A stretch of 64,000 nucleotides of DNA from Thermococcus sp. JdF3 (GCF_012027495.1 NZ_SNUK01000003.1:124001-188000), one strand, 5' to 3'. Shown: positions 27,948 to 38,153, counted from the stretch's first letter. Numbers and translations are program-made. The notes: generated by a model not told the origin, from the sequence alone.

Positions 27948-28718
27948 CTACCTGAGGAACTCCATGAGTCTGTCGTAGCTCTCGCGGGCGGCAGCGACGT
28001 CCCCATCACTCAATCTCTCGGCGTACCTGGCTTTCTCGAAGAGCCGGGTAAGAACGTCCAGGTCCTTGAGGTCGGGAAATATCTCCTTCAGCTTCTCCTC
28101 GTGCTCCCAGTGGGTCCAGCTCTTCCGGTAGGGATATCCCTTCTCCACGAGGCCCGCGACAACGTTCTTGTACATTCGAATAACCTTCTCAACGGGCGTT
28201 CCCTCGATAGCGTCGTAGGTAAGTTCAGGTTCAAACTTGACCTCCGGAACGGGCCGGCCCTTTTTCACCCTCTTGGCGGTGAGCACGATGACGATGAAGA
28301 GGATGAACGGGATTAGATATGCCCAGCCCGGGAACTGCCTCCACACCACCACGAAATCGCCCGAGGTGACGTTGTACCAGACCCCCTCGAGGGTCCTGCC
28401 CACCTCCCCGCCCTCCACCAGCTTCTCGGGCCTCCTGTTGAAGAAGAGCAGATAAACCGCGACCATCATAGCAATGAGCGTTATTATCCCTGCCAGAGGG
28501 TTGCTCTTCCCGTTCCTCACACCGTGTGCGCCGAGACGGCCCTCGATGGCCAGCTTGACGACGTAACCGGCGGCACCGAAGAGAAAGAGCGAGGATAGGA
28601 AGAAGTACCACTCGAAGTTAAAGGCCGTCGTGCCGCCGTGGACTGTTGAGGACTGGATGAGGGCGAAGGTAACCACTATGGTCAGCATGACGAGTGTGGT
28701 AGTTTTTCGCGCCTCCAT
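27948..28718 (-). CDS. DUF4129-type membrane protein
   Basis: 256 residues with four hydrophobic segments (about 8-26, 38-56, 75-95, 130-150) and a soluble C-terminal helical domain with the DUF4129 pattern (VIRMYKNVVAGLVEKGYPYRKSWTHWEH...). In other prokaryotes DUF4129 proteins sit with MoxR ATPase, DUF58 and transglutaminase genes; none of those is here. Function is unknown. Transcribed toward mptA with a 60-base gap. Confidence 0.75.
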   Translation of the reverse strand: MEARKTTTLVMLTIVVTFALIQSSTVHGGTTAFNFEWYFFLSSLFLFGAAGYVVKLAIEGRLGAHGVRNGKSNPLAGIITLIAMMVAVYLLFFNRRPEKLVEGGEVGRTLEGVWYNVTSGDFVVVWRQFPGWAYLIPFILFIVIVLTAKRVKKGRPVPEVKFEPELTYDAIEGTPVEKVIRMYKNVVAGLVEKGYPYRKSWTHWEHEEKLKEIFPDLKDLDVLTRLFEKARYAERLSDGDVAAARESYDRLMEFLR

Positions 28719-28798
28719 CACTCATCGTACATGTAATCGACGTTGGCCTTAAAGGCTTTTACGGATTTCACAGGGGCCGAGAATCGAACATCGGCCCC

Positions 28799-29206
28799 TC
28801 ATGTGCGGTCGGCCTTGGAGGTGCGCTCTATCATATAGTAAACTGTCCTCAGGGGGATGCCCATGCGGGTGCTTATCTCCTTGGCGGGCACCCCCTTCAT
28901 CAGGAGGTTCTGGACCTCCCGGATGGTGCGTTCGTTGTACTTCCGGGGCCTCCCGCGGGGGTAACCCTCGGGGACGAGTTCTATGCCCATCTGGGCGAGT
29001 GCCGCTATGACCCTCTTGGAGACCTTGGGGTAGAGGCTGGGGGGACAGGAGATTTTGCGCACGTTGGGGGCCCGCTCGAGTATCCTTACGAGTATCTCCT
29101 TCGTCGGACGGAGGTTGATGTATACCTCGGTAACATCCTCGTTCAGGGACTCCCCGAGCTTTGCTATCAGCTCGGCGTTGTTGCGCGCCTTTATCTCCAC
29201 CCGCAT
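28799..29206 (-). CDS. DUF1699-type protein with C-terminal HTH
   Basis: 135 residues. The N-terminal 80 residues (MRVEIKARNNAELIAKL...NVRKISCPPSLYPKVSKRVI) form an alpha/beta domain of the DUF1699 kind. A basic hinge GYPRGRPRKY leads to a resolvase-type helix-turn-helix (VQNLLMKGVPAKEISTRMGIPLRTVYYMIE). It is probably a DNA-binding regulator. Start at 29206; the stop of the DUF530 gene is 4 bases upstream, so they are in one operon following top6A. Confidence 0.75.
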   Translation of the reverse strand: MRVEIKARNNAELIAKLGESLNEDVTEVYINLRPTKEILVRILERAPNVRKISCPPSLYPKVSKRVIAALAQMGIELVPEGYPRGRPRKYNERTIREVQNLLMKGVPAKEISTRMGIPLRTVYYMIERTSKADRT

Positions 29207-29210
29207 AGCC

Positions 29211-30458
29211 TCACCCCTGCAGGAGGGCCAGGAACTGTTTGGCCTTGTCACTCTTGGGGAGGAACTTCTCGAACTTCTTTGTGTCGGCAAAGAGCCTCCT
29301 GTGCAGGCCGGAGATGACGAACTTCTTCACGGCCTCAACCAGCTCGTCTGCCTGAATGCCGAGAATCTCCGCGACCCTGTCCTCGCTGTACTCACTCATC
29401 CCGTAGAGGAGCACTCCCCCGAGGAGGTGGTTGGGTACGTTGGCTATGTCCTTCCTCCTGCCCACCATGGCCTTTTCCATCTCGCACTTCCGGATGAGGA
29501 GCATGCTGCCGTGGCCCGTTCTGAAGCCCTTCTCCTCGGTGAATGGAAGGTCAAATATCGAATAGTGGCAGTCGATGCAGAGCCTTATGTCCGGGTAGAG
29601 GCCGAGGTTTTCCCTGTCATTCTCCGACGTGAGGAAGTAGTATCTGAAGAGGTCGAGGCCGAGCTTCCTGGCGCCGTTCTCCGGGTCGAGGATGGAGTAG
29701 GCCAGGGCCAGGTTGTCCACAGTGTAGTGGTTGTTTATGAGCACTCCACGCGTCTTGACGAAGCTCAGCACGCGCCAGCGGAAGCGTCTCCCATACCTCT
29801 GGCGGAGTTCAGCCTCGATATCGGCGTCCGCGGGCAGGTCGAGGCGGGTCTTCTTCAGCCGGTTGTTCTCCCAGTACTCGACCTCTATCCTAAGCCCGCG
29901 GGTCCGGACCGTTCCTTTCTCGCGGAGCTTGCCCTTTATGAACTTGAACGACTCCCTGACGTCCACGCTCTCCCTGGCGAGCAGACGGAGGACGTCACCG
30001 GAGTAAGCCAGATACGGAAGGACTTCAACACGCCCGATTTGAACGGGGTTGGGGACGGCCCTGATCCGCTCCACGTTCTCCCGGGTGAGTTCCTTTGGAT
30101 CAACAAGCTTCTTCCCCATGAAGAATGTGTAGTTGGCGGAGATGAGTGCGAGGGCCATCTTGTGGGCCGTTATGGCCGAGCGGAGCCTCTCAAGGGCCAG
30201 GACGCGGTTGCGCTTCTTCTTGTATATCCACTGGATGTGGGGGTCCTTGTTCTTTTTGTCCGAGAACCCGGTCGAGGGTGTGGCCTCGCCCACGCGCCTT
30301 GAAAGGTCGTCCTCAAGCTCCTGAAGGAGCGAGAGGTTCTCCTTAAGGCGGAGGGAGATGGACGGGATGTCGAAGGTTTCGAATAACCCGTCCATGTCTA
30401 TCCCAATATCGTCCAGGATCTTGTTGACCTGCGCGACGAGCTCTTCAGTCGTCGTCAT
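29211..30458 (-). CDS. DUF530 family archaeal protein
   Basis: 415 residues of the archaea-specific DUF530 family. A helical N-terminal domain with [19 protein letters not shown] is followed by a mixed domain containing [13 protein letters not shown] and a late Cys, which might bind zinc. Its start overlaps the end of top6A by 4 bases. The constant association with topoisomerase VI genes in Thermococcales suggests a role near DNA topology or replication, but no activity is known. Confidence 0.8.
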   Translation of the reverse strand: MTTTEELVAQVNKILDDIGIDMDGLFETFDIPSISLRLKENLSLLQELEDDLSRRVGEATPSTGFSDKKNKDPHIQWIYKKKRNRVLALERLRSAITAHKMALALISANYTFFMGKKLVDPKELTRENVERIRAVPNPVQIGRVEVLPYLAYSGDVLRLLARESVDVRESFKFIKGKLREKGTVRTRGLRIEVEYWENNRLKKTRLDLPADADIEAELRQRYGRRFRWRVLSFVKTRGVLINNHYTVDNLALAYSILDPENGARKLGLDLFRYYFLTSENDRENLGLYPDIRLCIDCHYSIFDLPFTEEKGFRTGHGSMLLIRKCEMEKAMVGRRKDIANVPNHLLGGVLLYGMSEYSEDRVAEILGIQADELVEAVKKFVISGLHRRLFADTKKFEKFLPKSDKAKQFLALLQG

Positions 30459-31615
30459 GGCAGCAGCTCACCGTTGTTTATCTTTTCGGGGAGGTACTTC
30501 TTCGCGACGAACTCGAGGCTCTTGTTGGCGAGGGCCTGCTGCTCTATCCTGACACCCATCTTGATCGCCATCTTGAGCTGTCTCTGCCACTCCCTGTTCT
30601 GGAACCACGGGTACTCCATCTCCTCCAGGATTCTCTTGTAATCGGCCGTCGGGCCGCCCTTCTTGTTCGGCGGGATTCCCTTGAGCTTTTCGGTGACGTT
30701 CTTGAGGCCGTAGCGCTCTATGTCGTCCATGGTCATTCCAACGAACTTCGCCTCGGGAGTTGCCAGCTTGTCGCTGAGGTAGGCGAGGTTGATGGAGCCC
30801 TGCTTTATGGTGGAGTAGATGTACCAACCGTAGGGGTCGCCGTCGGTGAAAACTATGATGGGCAGCCCCTCCTCGTAGTGAAGCCTGTGGATGAGCCTCC
30901 TGACACCGCGCGAGGCCTGTCCCTGGGTGGCTATGATGAGGGCCTTCTCCTTCTTCGGGAACTTTTCCTCGATGAGACGATCGGCCATAGCGGCGGTCTC
31001 GACGACCAGGGCGTAGTCGACGTTGACCTCAACGAACTGGAGGTGCTCGACGGTTCCCGGGACGGCCCAGCCACCCATACCGAGCTTGCTCGTGTTGAAC
31101 TCGTCCTCGCCGTCGCGAATGACTATGTCGCCGTAGATGTAGCCGCGCCTGTCCGCCGTGAGGTGCATCTCCTCACGCAGGACGCCCATCATTCTCTCCA
31201 GGTCCTCTATGATGGGGTCGCTCTCGCGCTGGTCCTCAAAGGTGTTCTCCTTTGTTCCGGGGATTGTGTGCTTGTTGGCGTAGTAGGCTTCACGAAGGCT
31301 CGCGTGCTTGTTTTCGCTCACAAGCCTCTTGACATAGGCCATTATAAGGAGGGTCTGCATAAACTTCCTGGCGTGGGCAACGTTGAGGAAGTAGCGTCTT
31401 GATAGCTTGTCGCCCATCCTGATAACGCGCCTCTTCTCGTCGAAGTAGACGTTGCCAATGCCGCGCATGGGGATGTCAAAGTAGGGGTTCTTTCCGCTCT
31501 TTATGTCCTCAAGGATCCTCTTCCCGTACTCCTCCAGCCTGGTGAGCACTTTAGTCGGGTCGTAGCTGAAGCGCTCCCTGGGCTTCTCGCGCCTGACTGC
31601 TTTGGATTTAGGCAT
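30455..31615 (-). CDS. top6A: DNA topoisomerase VI subunit A
   Basis: 386 residues, Spo11-like. The catalytic tyrosine lies in [11 protein letters not shown], the Toprim metal ligands in [11 protein letters not shown]. With subunit B it relaxes and decatenates DNA with ATP (type IIB). Its start overlaps the top6B stop by 8 bases and its stop overlaps the DUF530 start by 4 bases, so expression is coupled. Confidence 0.97.
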   Translation of the reverse strand: MPKSKAVRREKPRERFSYDPTKVLTRLEEYGKRILEDIKSGKNPYFDIPMRGIGNVYFDEKRRVIRMGDKLSRRYFLNVAHARKFMQTLLIMAYVKRLVSENKHASLREAYYANKHTIPGTKENTFEDQRESDPIIEDLERMMGVLREEMHLTADRRGYIYGDIVIRDGEDEFNTSKLGMGGWAVPGTVEHLQFVEVNVDYALVVETAAMADRLIEEKFPKKEKALIIATQGQASRGVRRLIHRLHYEEGLPIIVFTDGDPYGWYIYSTIKQGSINLAYLSDKLATPEAKFVGMTMDDIERYGLKNVTEKLKGIPPNKKGGPTADYKRILEEMEYPWFQNREWQRQLKMAIKMGVRIEQQALANKSLEFVAKKYLPEKINNGELLP

Positions 31616-33305
31616 TCTCGCTCACCTCCTCCGCTCCACCTGACTCCTTGGACGCGAAATGGCCCTCTATATATGACAGGAAGTAGCTCTTAACCTCATC
31701 CTCGGGCTCCCCGGTGAGTACGCTCAGTGCCCTCGCTATCTCGGGCACGTATTTCTCAAAGGTCCTCCTCCTCTTGGCCTGGTGGAGCCTGCGGTGTTTT
31801 CCGCTGAGGTAGGTCTGGAGCCTCCTTGCCGCGTCCATTATCGCCAGCCTTATCTCGTTCTGAATCTCCTCTACGTTTGCTATGCTCTGCTTCCCGGTGC
31901 CGGTGTAGGGGACGTGGACGCTGATGACGTTTATCATGAGCACGAGTGGGGCGCGGTCGAGGTCATCAACCTTGTAGCGCCTCCAATCAACGGAGCGCGC
32001 CGCCAGCGTCGTCACACAGGAACCTGCATCGAAGAGCAGCGGCACGCGGTTGGCGTAGCGGAGCACATCGAACCCACCGGGAATCTCACCGCCGTAAGCG
32101 AGGCCGACCTCGACCTGGAACGGGATACCTCCGGAGTAGACCTTTGGCGACCTGGTGACCGCGGTGACGAACTCCGGCTTGAGGATGTTGGTGAGGCCCT
32201 TCTCTATGTTCTCCTCGCCTATGGGCCTGAGGCCGTGGGTCGGCGGGGCCAGGAACTTCATGTACCTGAAGGCTTCGACTATCTCCTCAGCCTCGTGCCA
32301 GCTCAGCTTCTCGGGCGGCTTCTCCATGAGCTTCGCAACCTGCTTTACGACCTTGGTGTAGCCCCTGAAGGAGCGGAGGACTGCCTTTACCTCGCCCTTC
32401 ATGAGCCTCTCGTAGAGCTGTTCCTGGACGTTCTTGTCGTCCTCCGTCTTTATGAGCCTCAGCGCCGCGATGTACTCAACGAGCTCGTCGATTTTCTTGT
32501 CGCTTATCCTTGAGAACTCCCCGACGAGGAAGCGCTTGACGGAACTTCTCCTCGTCTTCTTGGCCATCCTGTAAACGTCATCGGTGAGGACGCCGCGCGG
32601 ATGGGGCTTCATCTCCATCGGGGGCTCGGGAACGTCCTCACTGGAACGCGGGAATACTATGAGTTTCCCGTCCGGTTCAATGAGTTCTATGTGGGCGTGC
32701 GGGTTGGCTATCGCTGTGAGCTTGAGGTACCAGTAGACGCCCTGCTTGGAGCGGACGTAGCGGACGTTCTTCACTTCCAGCTCTATCCTCGTGCCGCGCC
32801 AGCCCTTGGGATTGGGGTGCTTCTCCTTCTTCACTATCTTGCCCTCGTTCCTGTCAACGTCTATCTTAACCCATGCCTCGATGATGCTGTCGTCGCCCGT
32901 GGAGGTGATGACCCTAGTGGCCTTTCCGCTCGTTATCTGGGCGAACATAACGGCGCCGCTTATACCGATACCCTGCTGACCGCGGCTCTGTATGTTCCTG
33001 TGGGCCTTCGTACCGGCCAGCATCTTACCAAAGACGTGGGTTATGTACTTCTCGGGGATTCCTGGTCCGTTGTCCTCGACTATGACCTTGTAGTGCTCCC
33101 TTCCGAGTTCCTCTATCTCAACACGGACGTAGGGAAGTATGCCCGCCTCCTCACAGGCATCGAGTGAGTTGGTCACGGCCTCATGGATCACCGTGGTGAG
33201 GGAGCGTATCTTGCCCGTGTAGCCGAGCATTGCCGCGTTCCGTCTGAAGAACTCGCTGACACTCTGGATTTTGAACTCCTTAAACAGCTGATTCGCCTCG
33301 GCCAT
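31608..33305 (-). CDS. top6B: DNA topoisomerase VI subunit B
   Basis: 565 residues. GHKL ATPase motifs: [17 protein letters not shown] and [10 protein letters not shown]; then a H2TH segment and the transducer domain. Start at ATG 33305 after GGGAGGACTGA. ATP-driven clamp of the type IIB topoisomerase. Two bases separate it from the KH-protein stop upstream, continuing the aIF1A-rio1-KH-top6 run. Confidence 0.97.
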   Translation of the reverse strand: MAEANQLFKEFKIQSVSEFFRRNAAMLGYTGKIRSLTTVIHEAVTNSLDACEEAGILPYVRVEIEELGREHYKVIVEDNGPGIPEKYITHVFGKMLAGTKAHRNIQSRGQQGIGISGAVMFAQITSGKATRVITSTGDDSIIEAWVKIDVDRNEGKIVKKEKHPNPKGWRGTRIELEVKNVRYVRSKQGVYWYLKLTAIANPHAHIELIEPDGKLIVFPRSSEDVPEPPMEMKPHPRGVLTDDVYRMAKKTRRSSVKRFLVGEFSRISDKKIDELVEYIAALRLIKTEDDKNVQEQLYERLMKGEVKAVLRSFRGYTKVVKQVAKLMEKPPEKLSWHEAEEIVEAFRYMKFLAPPTHGLRPIGEENIEKGLTNILKPEFVTAVTRSPKVYSGGIPFQVEVGLAYGGEIPGGFDVLRYANRVPLLFDAGSCVTTLAARSVDWRRYKVDDLDRAPLVLMINVISVHVPYTGTGKQSIANVEEIQNEIRLAIMDAARRLQTYLSGKHRRLHQAKRRRTFEKYVPEIARALSVLTGEPEDEVKSYFLSYIEGHFASKESGGAEEVSENA

Positions 33306-33307
33306 AT

Positions 33308-34054
33308 TCAGTCCTCCCAAAAGTCTTCGTCATCGTAATCCTCATCGGGGCCCTCGTAGTTCTCCCCGAAATCGCCCGGCTCCCCTTCAAGGGCCTCGTA
33401 GTAGGTCGTGCTCTCAAGTTCAAGGTCCTTCTTTCTGCGCTCGAGGTACTTGTAAACGACACCGTGCGGGGAGCCCCTGGCGAGCTTCTCTATGGCGGTC
33501 TTGGCAACCTCGACCTGAATCGGGTTGCCGATTATCGCGACGGTTTTTCCGTAGACGCTAACATCAGCCCCGCTCATCTCCTCGATTATCTCGCGCGTCC
33601 TTCCTCTCCTTCCAATTATCCTTCCCCTGACGCGGGGAAGGGCGTTTTTATCGTTGCCGATTATTACATCGGTAAGGTTGACTACCTCAAGAACCTCCCC
33701 CTCGTTGAAGAGCCTGAATGCTCTTTCCGGGGAGAATCCCCTTCCTATGGCCATCACAACATCCCGTGCCTTCCATACGGCCAGGGGGTCTTCCGTTTCC
33801 TCCGTGGAGGTTATGAAGACCTCGCCGGTCTCGCTGTCCACCTCTATCTTGGTCTTGGTCCTCTCCTCTATCTCCCTCTTGGTCTGCCCCTTTCTGCCTA
33901 TGACGACGGCAACCCTGTCGCGGGGGATTCTTATGAACTCCTCCTGCTCGCCCTCCGCGGCGTAGGTGATCTCCTCATCGCGACCGCCCCGGGTGGGCCG
34001 GCCATCCTTGTCTATCCGCTCATACTTCCTCAGCAGTCTCTCAAACTCGTCCAT
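33308..34054 (-). CDS. KH-domain protein of the Dim2/Pno1 family
   Basis: 248 residues with two KH domains: RVAVVIGRKGQTKREIEERT and RGRIIGRRGRTREIIEEMSG, both with the GxxG loop. An acidic tail (EDYDDEDFWED) ends the protein. The archaeal Dim2p homologue binds the 3' end of 16S rRNA and helps aIF2-linked late small-subunit maturation. It is next to rio1 and aIF1A, in line with ribosome biogenesis. Confidence 0.9.
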   Translation of the reverse strand: MDEFERLLRKYERIDKDGRPTRGGRDEEITYAAEGEQEEFIRIPRDRVAVVIGRKGQTKREIEERTKTKIEVDSETGEVFITSTEETEDPLAVWKARDVVMAIGRGFSPERAFRLFNEGEVLEVVNLTDVIIGNDKNALPRVRGRIIGRRGRTREIIEEMSGADVSVYGKTVAIIGNPIQVEVAKTAIEKLARGSPHGVVYKYLERRKKDLELESTTYYEALEGEPGDFGENYEGPDEDYDDEDFWED

Positions 34055-34065
34055 GCTCTCACCCT

Positions 34066-34842
34066 CTAAATCCCAACCAGCTCACGGAACTTATCGTCGA
34101 AATCATCAACATCAACGCCTTTCCTTCCAAAGTAGTTTATGACGTTCCTCAGATCCCTTCTGAGCAGCTCCACGCTCATCCTGTTCCTCTTCACCGTCGC
34201 CTGCGACCAGTCTATCACAACGGGCCTGTCGTGGAGCAGTATGTTGTACTCGCTCAGGTCGCCGTGCACCATGTCCCCGCGCTTCCAGAGCCTCTCGATG
34301 ACGCCCATCGTGAAGTCGTAGAGTTCCTCAAAGTCCGAAGGCTCGAGCGAACGCTCGACGTCTTTGATGCGGGGTGCGGGGAGCTCGTCCCCTATGAACT
34401 CCATCACCAGGACGTTGTTGCGGAAGATAACCGGTTCAGGGACGCGAACGGCGTATTTTATCGCCCGCTGGAGGTTCTTAAACTCCCTCCGGGTCCACAC
34501 AAAGACCAGCTTGCGCATATCCTTGGGCAGGTAGCCGACACGCGGGTCTGCCGCGAGGTACTCCCATATGCGCCGGAACTCGGTCGTGTACGTGCGGTAT
34601 ATCTTGACGGCTATCCTGTTCCCCCCGGCGTCCACGCCGGCAAAGACGTTGGCCTCCTTTCCGGTGCTTATGACGCCGTGTAACTCCTCGATTTTACCGC
34701 GCCTGTGGAGGTAGGCCAACGTTTCCTTTGTTGTTCGGTCAAATACCTCGTTGGCTATCTTGTAGAGGTCGCTGTCCTTCTCCCTCCTCTCCCGGAGGCC
34801 CAGCATTCCCTCGATTTCGCGCTCTATTACATCCTCGCGCAT
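34066..34842 (-). CDS. rio1: RIO1-type serine/threonine protein kinase
   Basis: 258 residues. STGKEANVF is the flexible P-loop, VKIYRT the ATP-binding Lys, HGDLSEYN the catalytic loop and IDWSQAT the metal loop, all RIO1-type. It acts in the last steps of 40S/30S maturation. Start set at ATG 34842 from spacing to GAGTGAT; ATG 34848 is an alternative. Lies 11 bases upstream of the KH gene. Confidence 0.95.
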   Translation of the reverse strand: MREDVIEREIEGMLGLRERREKDSDLYKIANEVFDRTTKETLAYLHRRGKIEELHGVISTGKEANVFAGVDAGGNRIAVKIYRTYTTEFRRIWEYLAADPRVGYLPKDMRKLVFVWTRREFKNLQRAIKYAVRVPEPVIFRNNVLVMEFIGDELPAPRIKDVERSLEPSDFEELYDFTMGVIERLWKRGDMVHGDLSEYNILLHDRPVVIDWSQATVKRNRMSVELLRRDLRNVINYFGRKGVDVDDFDDKFRELVGI

Positions 34843-34884
34843 TCCCATCACTCGCCGGCGGCCGGAATTTTAGAAGAAGCGGGC

Positions 34885-35259
34885 TCAGAACAGGAGCTCG
34901 CCACCGCTGAGGAATTCCTGACTTATCTTGCCCCTCCTCAGGAGCCAGTCCACCTGAGTCCTGGTGTAGCGGTAGACTATGTCCCCGCGCTCCTCGGTCT
35001 GCACGTCCCAGGGCTGGACTATAACGACGTCGCCCACGCGCATCCACATGCGTCTCTTGAGCTTGCCGGGTATCCTGCACCTTCTAATCTTCCCGTCGGA
35101 GCACCTCACGTCCATCCATCCTGACCCCAGGGCCTGCTCGATTACACCGAACAGCTGTCCTTCCTTCGGGAGGGGAACACGGATGACCTCGTCACCCTGA
35201 ACCTGCCTGTTCTTTTTCTTCCCCCCACTTCTTCCGCCTCTTCCTCTGTGGTACGCCAT
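34885..35259 (-). CDS. eif1A: Translation initiation factor aIF1A
   Basis: 124 residues from the ATG after GGAGGTGATGATC. Basic N-terminal tail ([14 protein letters not shown]), then the OB-fold [22 protein letters not shown]. Promotes scanning-like initiation and Met-tRNAi binding. A TTTATAAGGG TATA box is near 35290-35299. First gene of the run aIF1A-rio1-KH-top6B-top6A-DUF530-DUF1699. Confidence 0.96.
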   Translation of the reverse strand: MAYHRGRGGRSGGKKKNRQVQGDEVIRVPLPKEGQLFGVIEQALGSGWMDVRCSDGKIRRCRIPGKLKRRMWMRVGDVVIVQPWDVQTEERGDIVYRYTRTQVDWLLRRGKISQEFLSGGELLF

Positions 35260-35307
35260 GATCATCACCTCCAGCGAATAGGCCCGAGCCCTTATAAACC
35301 TGAGCCT

Positions 35308-35359
35308 TGCAAAAATTTTTCTAACGAGAGTACAGGCATGTGCTTTTAAAATTTTTGCA
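35308..35359. promoter_or_regulatory. Inverted repeat between aIF1A and the metal transporter
   Basis: TGCAAAAATTTT at 35308-35319 and its exact reverse complement AAAATTTTTGCA at 35348-35359 are separated by 28 bases; a further TGCAAAAA occurs at 35374-35381. The sites lie between the divergent aIF1A and ABC-transporter promoters (TATA GTTTAAAAAC near 35427 for the latter). They look like operator half-sites, possibly for a metal-responsive regulator. Confidence 0.45.
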
Positions 35360-35467
35360 CAAACCCAGGAAGGTGCAAAAACCGGCCCTTCCATTACCCA
35401 CCTCTGTCCAGTAGGGGCACATCAAAGTTTAAAAACGCACCGCTTAAACTGGAGTCTGGAGATTACC

Positions 35468-36262
35468 ATGGAGGCAATAACCGCCGAAAGCCTCACGATA
35501 CTCTACGACGGAAAGCCCGCTGTGGAGGGGGTAGACTTCACCCTCGAGGAGGGCGAGACGCTCCTCCTGCTCGGCCCCAACGGGGCAGGCAAGACGACCC
35601 TGCTCAAGGCAATTGCCTGCTTCCACAGGGACTACACCGGACGGCTGGAGGTCTTCGGGAAACCACCCTGCGAGGCGAAAGAGCTCATAGGCTACGTCCC
35701 CCAGAGCCACAGCCTCAACGAAAGGGTTCCCCTCACCGCCCTCGAGGTCGTTGCGATGGGGGGCGTCTACCGCCGCGGCTTCGTCCACTTCAAGCTCCCT
35801 CCAGAGACCCTGGAAAAGGCAGAGGAAGTCCTGGGCTTCGTCGGACTCGCAGAAGTGGGTAACAGGCTTTTCAGCGAGCTGAGCGGCGGTCAGAAGCAGC
35901 GCGTCCTCCTCGCGAGGGCCCTGATGAGCGACCCCAAACTGCTCCTCCTCGACGAGCCGCTCTCCGCCCTGGACCCCAGCGCAAGGGTGGAGGTCGCCAG
36001 CGTTCTGGCCAAGATAAAGCGTGAGAAAAGCGTGACGATGGTCATCACGACCCACGACATCAACCCCCTAATCGAGGTCGGGGACAGAATCATGCTCCTC
36101 AACAGGCGCCTGATAGCCTTCGGAAGGCCGGAGGACGTCCTCCAGGATACGATAATCAAGTCCGTTTACGGCCCGCTGGCAAGGGTAATTCCCGTTGAGG
36201 GCAAGCTCTTCTGCATAACCGGCGACGTCCACCTGCACAGGCACGGGGGTGGCGGGCGGTGA
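35468..36262 (+). CDS. Metal (Zn/Mn-type) ABC transporter ATP-binding protein
   Basis: 264 residues. Walker A LGPNGAGKTT, Q-loop VPQSHS, signature LSGGQKQRV, Walker B LLLLDEP and switch TTHD. The ZnuC/MntB-like group is indicated by its partner permease. It ends with a His-rich tail (DVHLHRHGGGGR) that could bind metal. The stop overlaps the permease start by 4 bases. The solute-binding protein is not adjacent. Confidence 0.9.
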   Translation: MEAITAESLTILYDGKPAVEGVDFTLEEGETLLLLGPNGAGKTTLLKAIACFHRDYTGRLEVFGKPPCEAKELIGYVPQSHSLNERVPLTALEVVAMGGVYRRGFVHFKLPPETLEKAEEVLGFVGLAEVGNRLFSELSGGQKQRVLLARALMSDPKLLLLDEPLSALDPSARVEVASVLAKIKREKSVTMVITTHDINPLIEVGDRIMLLNRRLIAFGRPEDVLQDTIIKSVYGPLARVIPVEGKLFCITGDVHLHRHGGGGR

Positions 36263-37080
36263 TTCCGGAGTATCTGATCCGGGCCCTCCTTGCCAGCGTT
36301 ATGGTAAGCGTCCTGCTCGGCATGCTCAGCCCGCTCATCAACACGAAGGGACTGGCTTTCCTGACCCACGCCCTCTTCCACTCCCTGCTGTTCGGTGCGG
36401 TCCTTGGAATGATACTCGGCCTGCTGTTCGAGAACCTCTCCCTGGTCATGCTCGTCGCACTCATCGTCACTATCATCGTCGTGCTTAGTATAGCGGAGCT
36501 TGAGAAGCTCGGATTCTCGCCCGATTCCGCCGTTGGAATAGTGGCCAGCTTTGTCGCCGGACTTACAGTCCTTGGCTTTGGCGTGCTCTACAAGGTGATG
36601 GCAACCAGGCCGTACTTCCCGCTCGGCGAGAGCATAGTCTCCTACCTCACCGGCGATATATTCCTCATAACCCTCGGTGACCTTACCGTCCTCGTCCTGG
36701 GGGGTGCACTTCTCTTTTTCGCCATGCTATTCCTGTACCGCGACTTTCTATACCTGAGCTTCGACCCGGACGGCATGGAGAGCTACGGGGGCAACGCCAG
36801 GGCATACCTCATGATCCTCTACGTCCTCGTCGGTGCCATCGGGGCCCTCATCGTCCAGACCGTCGGGCTGATAACCCTCCAGGTGGTGGCCGTTCTTCCG
36901 GGCGCGATAGCGCTGATGGTCAGCAGCGACCTGCGCAAGGTCATCGGGGTCAGCCTGTTCCTGACCCTGGGCGTCCAGGTGTCCTCCGTAATCCTCGCCT
37001 ACTTCACCGACATACCCCCCAGCGGCCTGGCGACGATAATGCTTGGCCTCATCTACGGGGCCCTGCTCTTCAGGAGGTGA
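36259..37080 (+). CDS. Metal ABC transporter permease (ABC-3 family)
   Basis: 273 residues with about eight membrane helices. Motifs such as INTKGLAFLTHALFHSLLFGAVLG and VGLITLQVVAVLPGAIAL are those of ZnuB/MntC-like ABC-3 permeases. GTG start overlaps the ATPase stop. Metal specificity (zinc or manganese) cannot be told from sequence. The 3' end carries GGAGGTGA, which serves the following rnhB gene. Confidence 0.9.
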   Translation: MIPEYLIRALLASVMVSVLLGMLSPLINTKGLAFLTHALFHSLLFGAVLGMILGLLFENLSLVMLVALIVTIIVVLSIAELEKLGFSPDSAVGIVASFVAGLTVLGFGVLYKVMATRPYFPLGESIVSYLTGDIFLITLGDLTVLVLGGALLFFAMLFLYRDFLYLSFDPDGMESYGGNARAYLMILYVLVGAIGALIVQTVGLITLQVVAVLPGAIALMVSSDLRKVIGVSLFLTLGVQVSSVILAYFTDIPPSGLATIMLGLIYGALLFRR

Positions 37081-37084
37081 AACT

Positions 37085-37780
37085 TTGAAGCTCGCGGGAA
37101 TCGACGAAGCAGGCAGGGGGCCGGTGCTCGGCCCGATGGTCATAGCGGCGGTTGTTGTGGATGAACGGAACGTTCCAAAGCTCGAGGAGCTTGGGGTTAA
37201 GGATTCGAAGAAGCTCACCCCCAAGCGGCGTGAGAGGCTGTTCGATGAGATAATCTATCTACTAGACGATTACGTGGTTCTGGAGCTTTGGCCTGAGGAG
37301 ATAGACTCCCGCGAGGGAACTTTAAACGAGTTCGAGGTGGAGAACTTCGTTAAAGCCCTCAACTCGCTCAAGGTGAAGCCCGATGTCGTTTACATCGATG
37401 CAGCTGACGTCAAAGAGGCTCGCTTTGGCGAGGAGATAGGGAAACGGCTCAACTTCGAGGCGGAGATAGTGGCAGAGCACAAGGCCGACGACAAGTTCGT
37501 GCCTGTCTCGGCGGCCTCGATAATAGCGAAGGTAACGCGCGACAGGGCTATAGAGAAGCTGAAGGGGAGGTACGGCGAGATTGGAAGCGGCTACCCGAGC
37601 GACCCGAGGACGAGGGCGTTCTTGGAGAACTACTACCGCGAGCACGGCGAGTTCCCGCCGATAGTCAGGCGGAGCTGGAAAACGCTGAAGAAGATCGAGG
37701 AGAAGCTGAAAACAGAGATGGAAACGAAGAAACCCCCGAGGAAAGGACAGCTCAGCCTTGAAGATTTCATGAAAAAGTAA
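37085..37780 (+). CDS. rnhB: Ribonuclease HII with C-terminal PCNA-binding motif
   Basis: 231 residues from a TTG start, chosen because GGAGGTGAAAC lies directly before it and the protein then begins KLAGIDEAGRG, the conserved N-terminus. Acidic site: DEAGRG, YIDAAD, and a later Asp; GSGYPSD is typical. The final residues KGQLSLEDFMKK fit a PIP box (QxxLxxF) for PCNA. It removes RNA from RNA-DNA hybrids and single ribonucleotides. It overlaps nothing but sits 4 bases after the permease, so is read through from the transporter operon. Confidence 0.96.
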   Translation: MKLAGIDEAGRGPVLGPMVIAAVVVDERNVPKLEELGVKDSKKLTPKRRERLFDEIIYLLDDYVVLELWPEEIDSREGTLNEFEVENFVKALNSLKVKPDVVYIDAADVKEARFGEEIGKRLNFEAEIVAEHKADDKFVPVSAASIIAKVTRDRAIEKLKGRYGEIGSGYPSDPRTRAFLENYYREHGEFPPIVRRSWKTLKKIEEKLKTEMETKKPPRKGQLSLEDFMKK

Positions 37781-37789
37781 CCGCCGTTC

Positions 37790-38153
37790 CCCAGTTTTCC
37801 TTTCCAGCAGAAGAACCGCCTCAACGTGGGCGTGTGGGGGGACATATCGACCAAAGCGCGTCCTGGACCATATACACCCTCTTGAATGGTTCCCGTAGTC
37901 CAGCTTGAACGCCCCGGATTGCAGAGGACGTAAACGATTCCCTCAACGCCGCTTTTAATCAAAAGCTTCGGTGCCTCCTCCAACCCCTTCCCCGGCGGGT
38001 CAACTTCAGCTGGTCCCGGTACTTCATCCCCTGCCAGAGGCACCCCCGCATTTCCCAAAGTAGGGGCATCTCAGGGTTTGTCTGAGCGGGGAGGATTCGA
38101 GAAGCTCAAAATTGGTGACGATTCTCCTGCCGAAGCGTCTCTTTGCGGGGACC
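37790..38153 (-). pseudogene. Decayed RumA/TrmA-type (uracil-5-)-methyltransferase gene
   Basis: Pieces of one protein appear in order on the minus strand in different frames. First an N-terminal piece with RRFG, LLESSPLRQTLRCPYFGKCGG (the Fe-S Cys region of RumA-type enzymes, with the third Cys replaced by Ala), then after a frame change MKYRDQLKL, then, with several hundred bases missing, the C-terminal DPPGKGLEEAPKLLIKSG, IVYVLCNP (catalytic Cys region) and DMSPHTP. The SAM-binding middle is deleted and the 5' end has an in-frame TAG. It is therefore a dead gene for a 23S rRNA or tRNA m5U methyltransferase. Confidence 0.8.
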
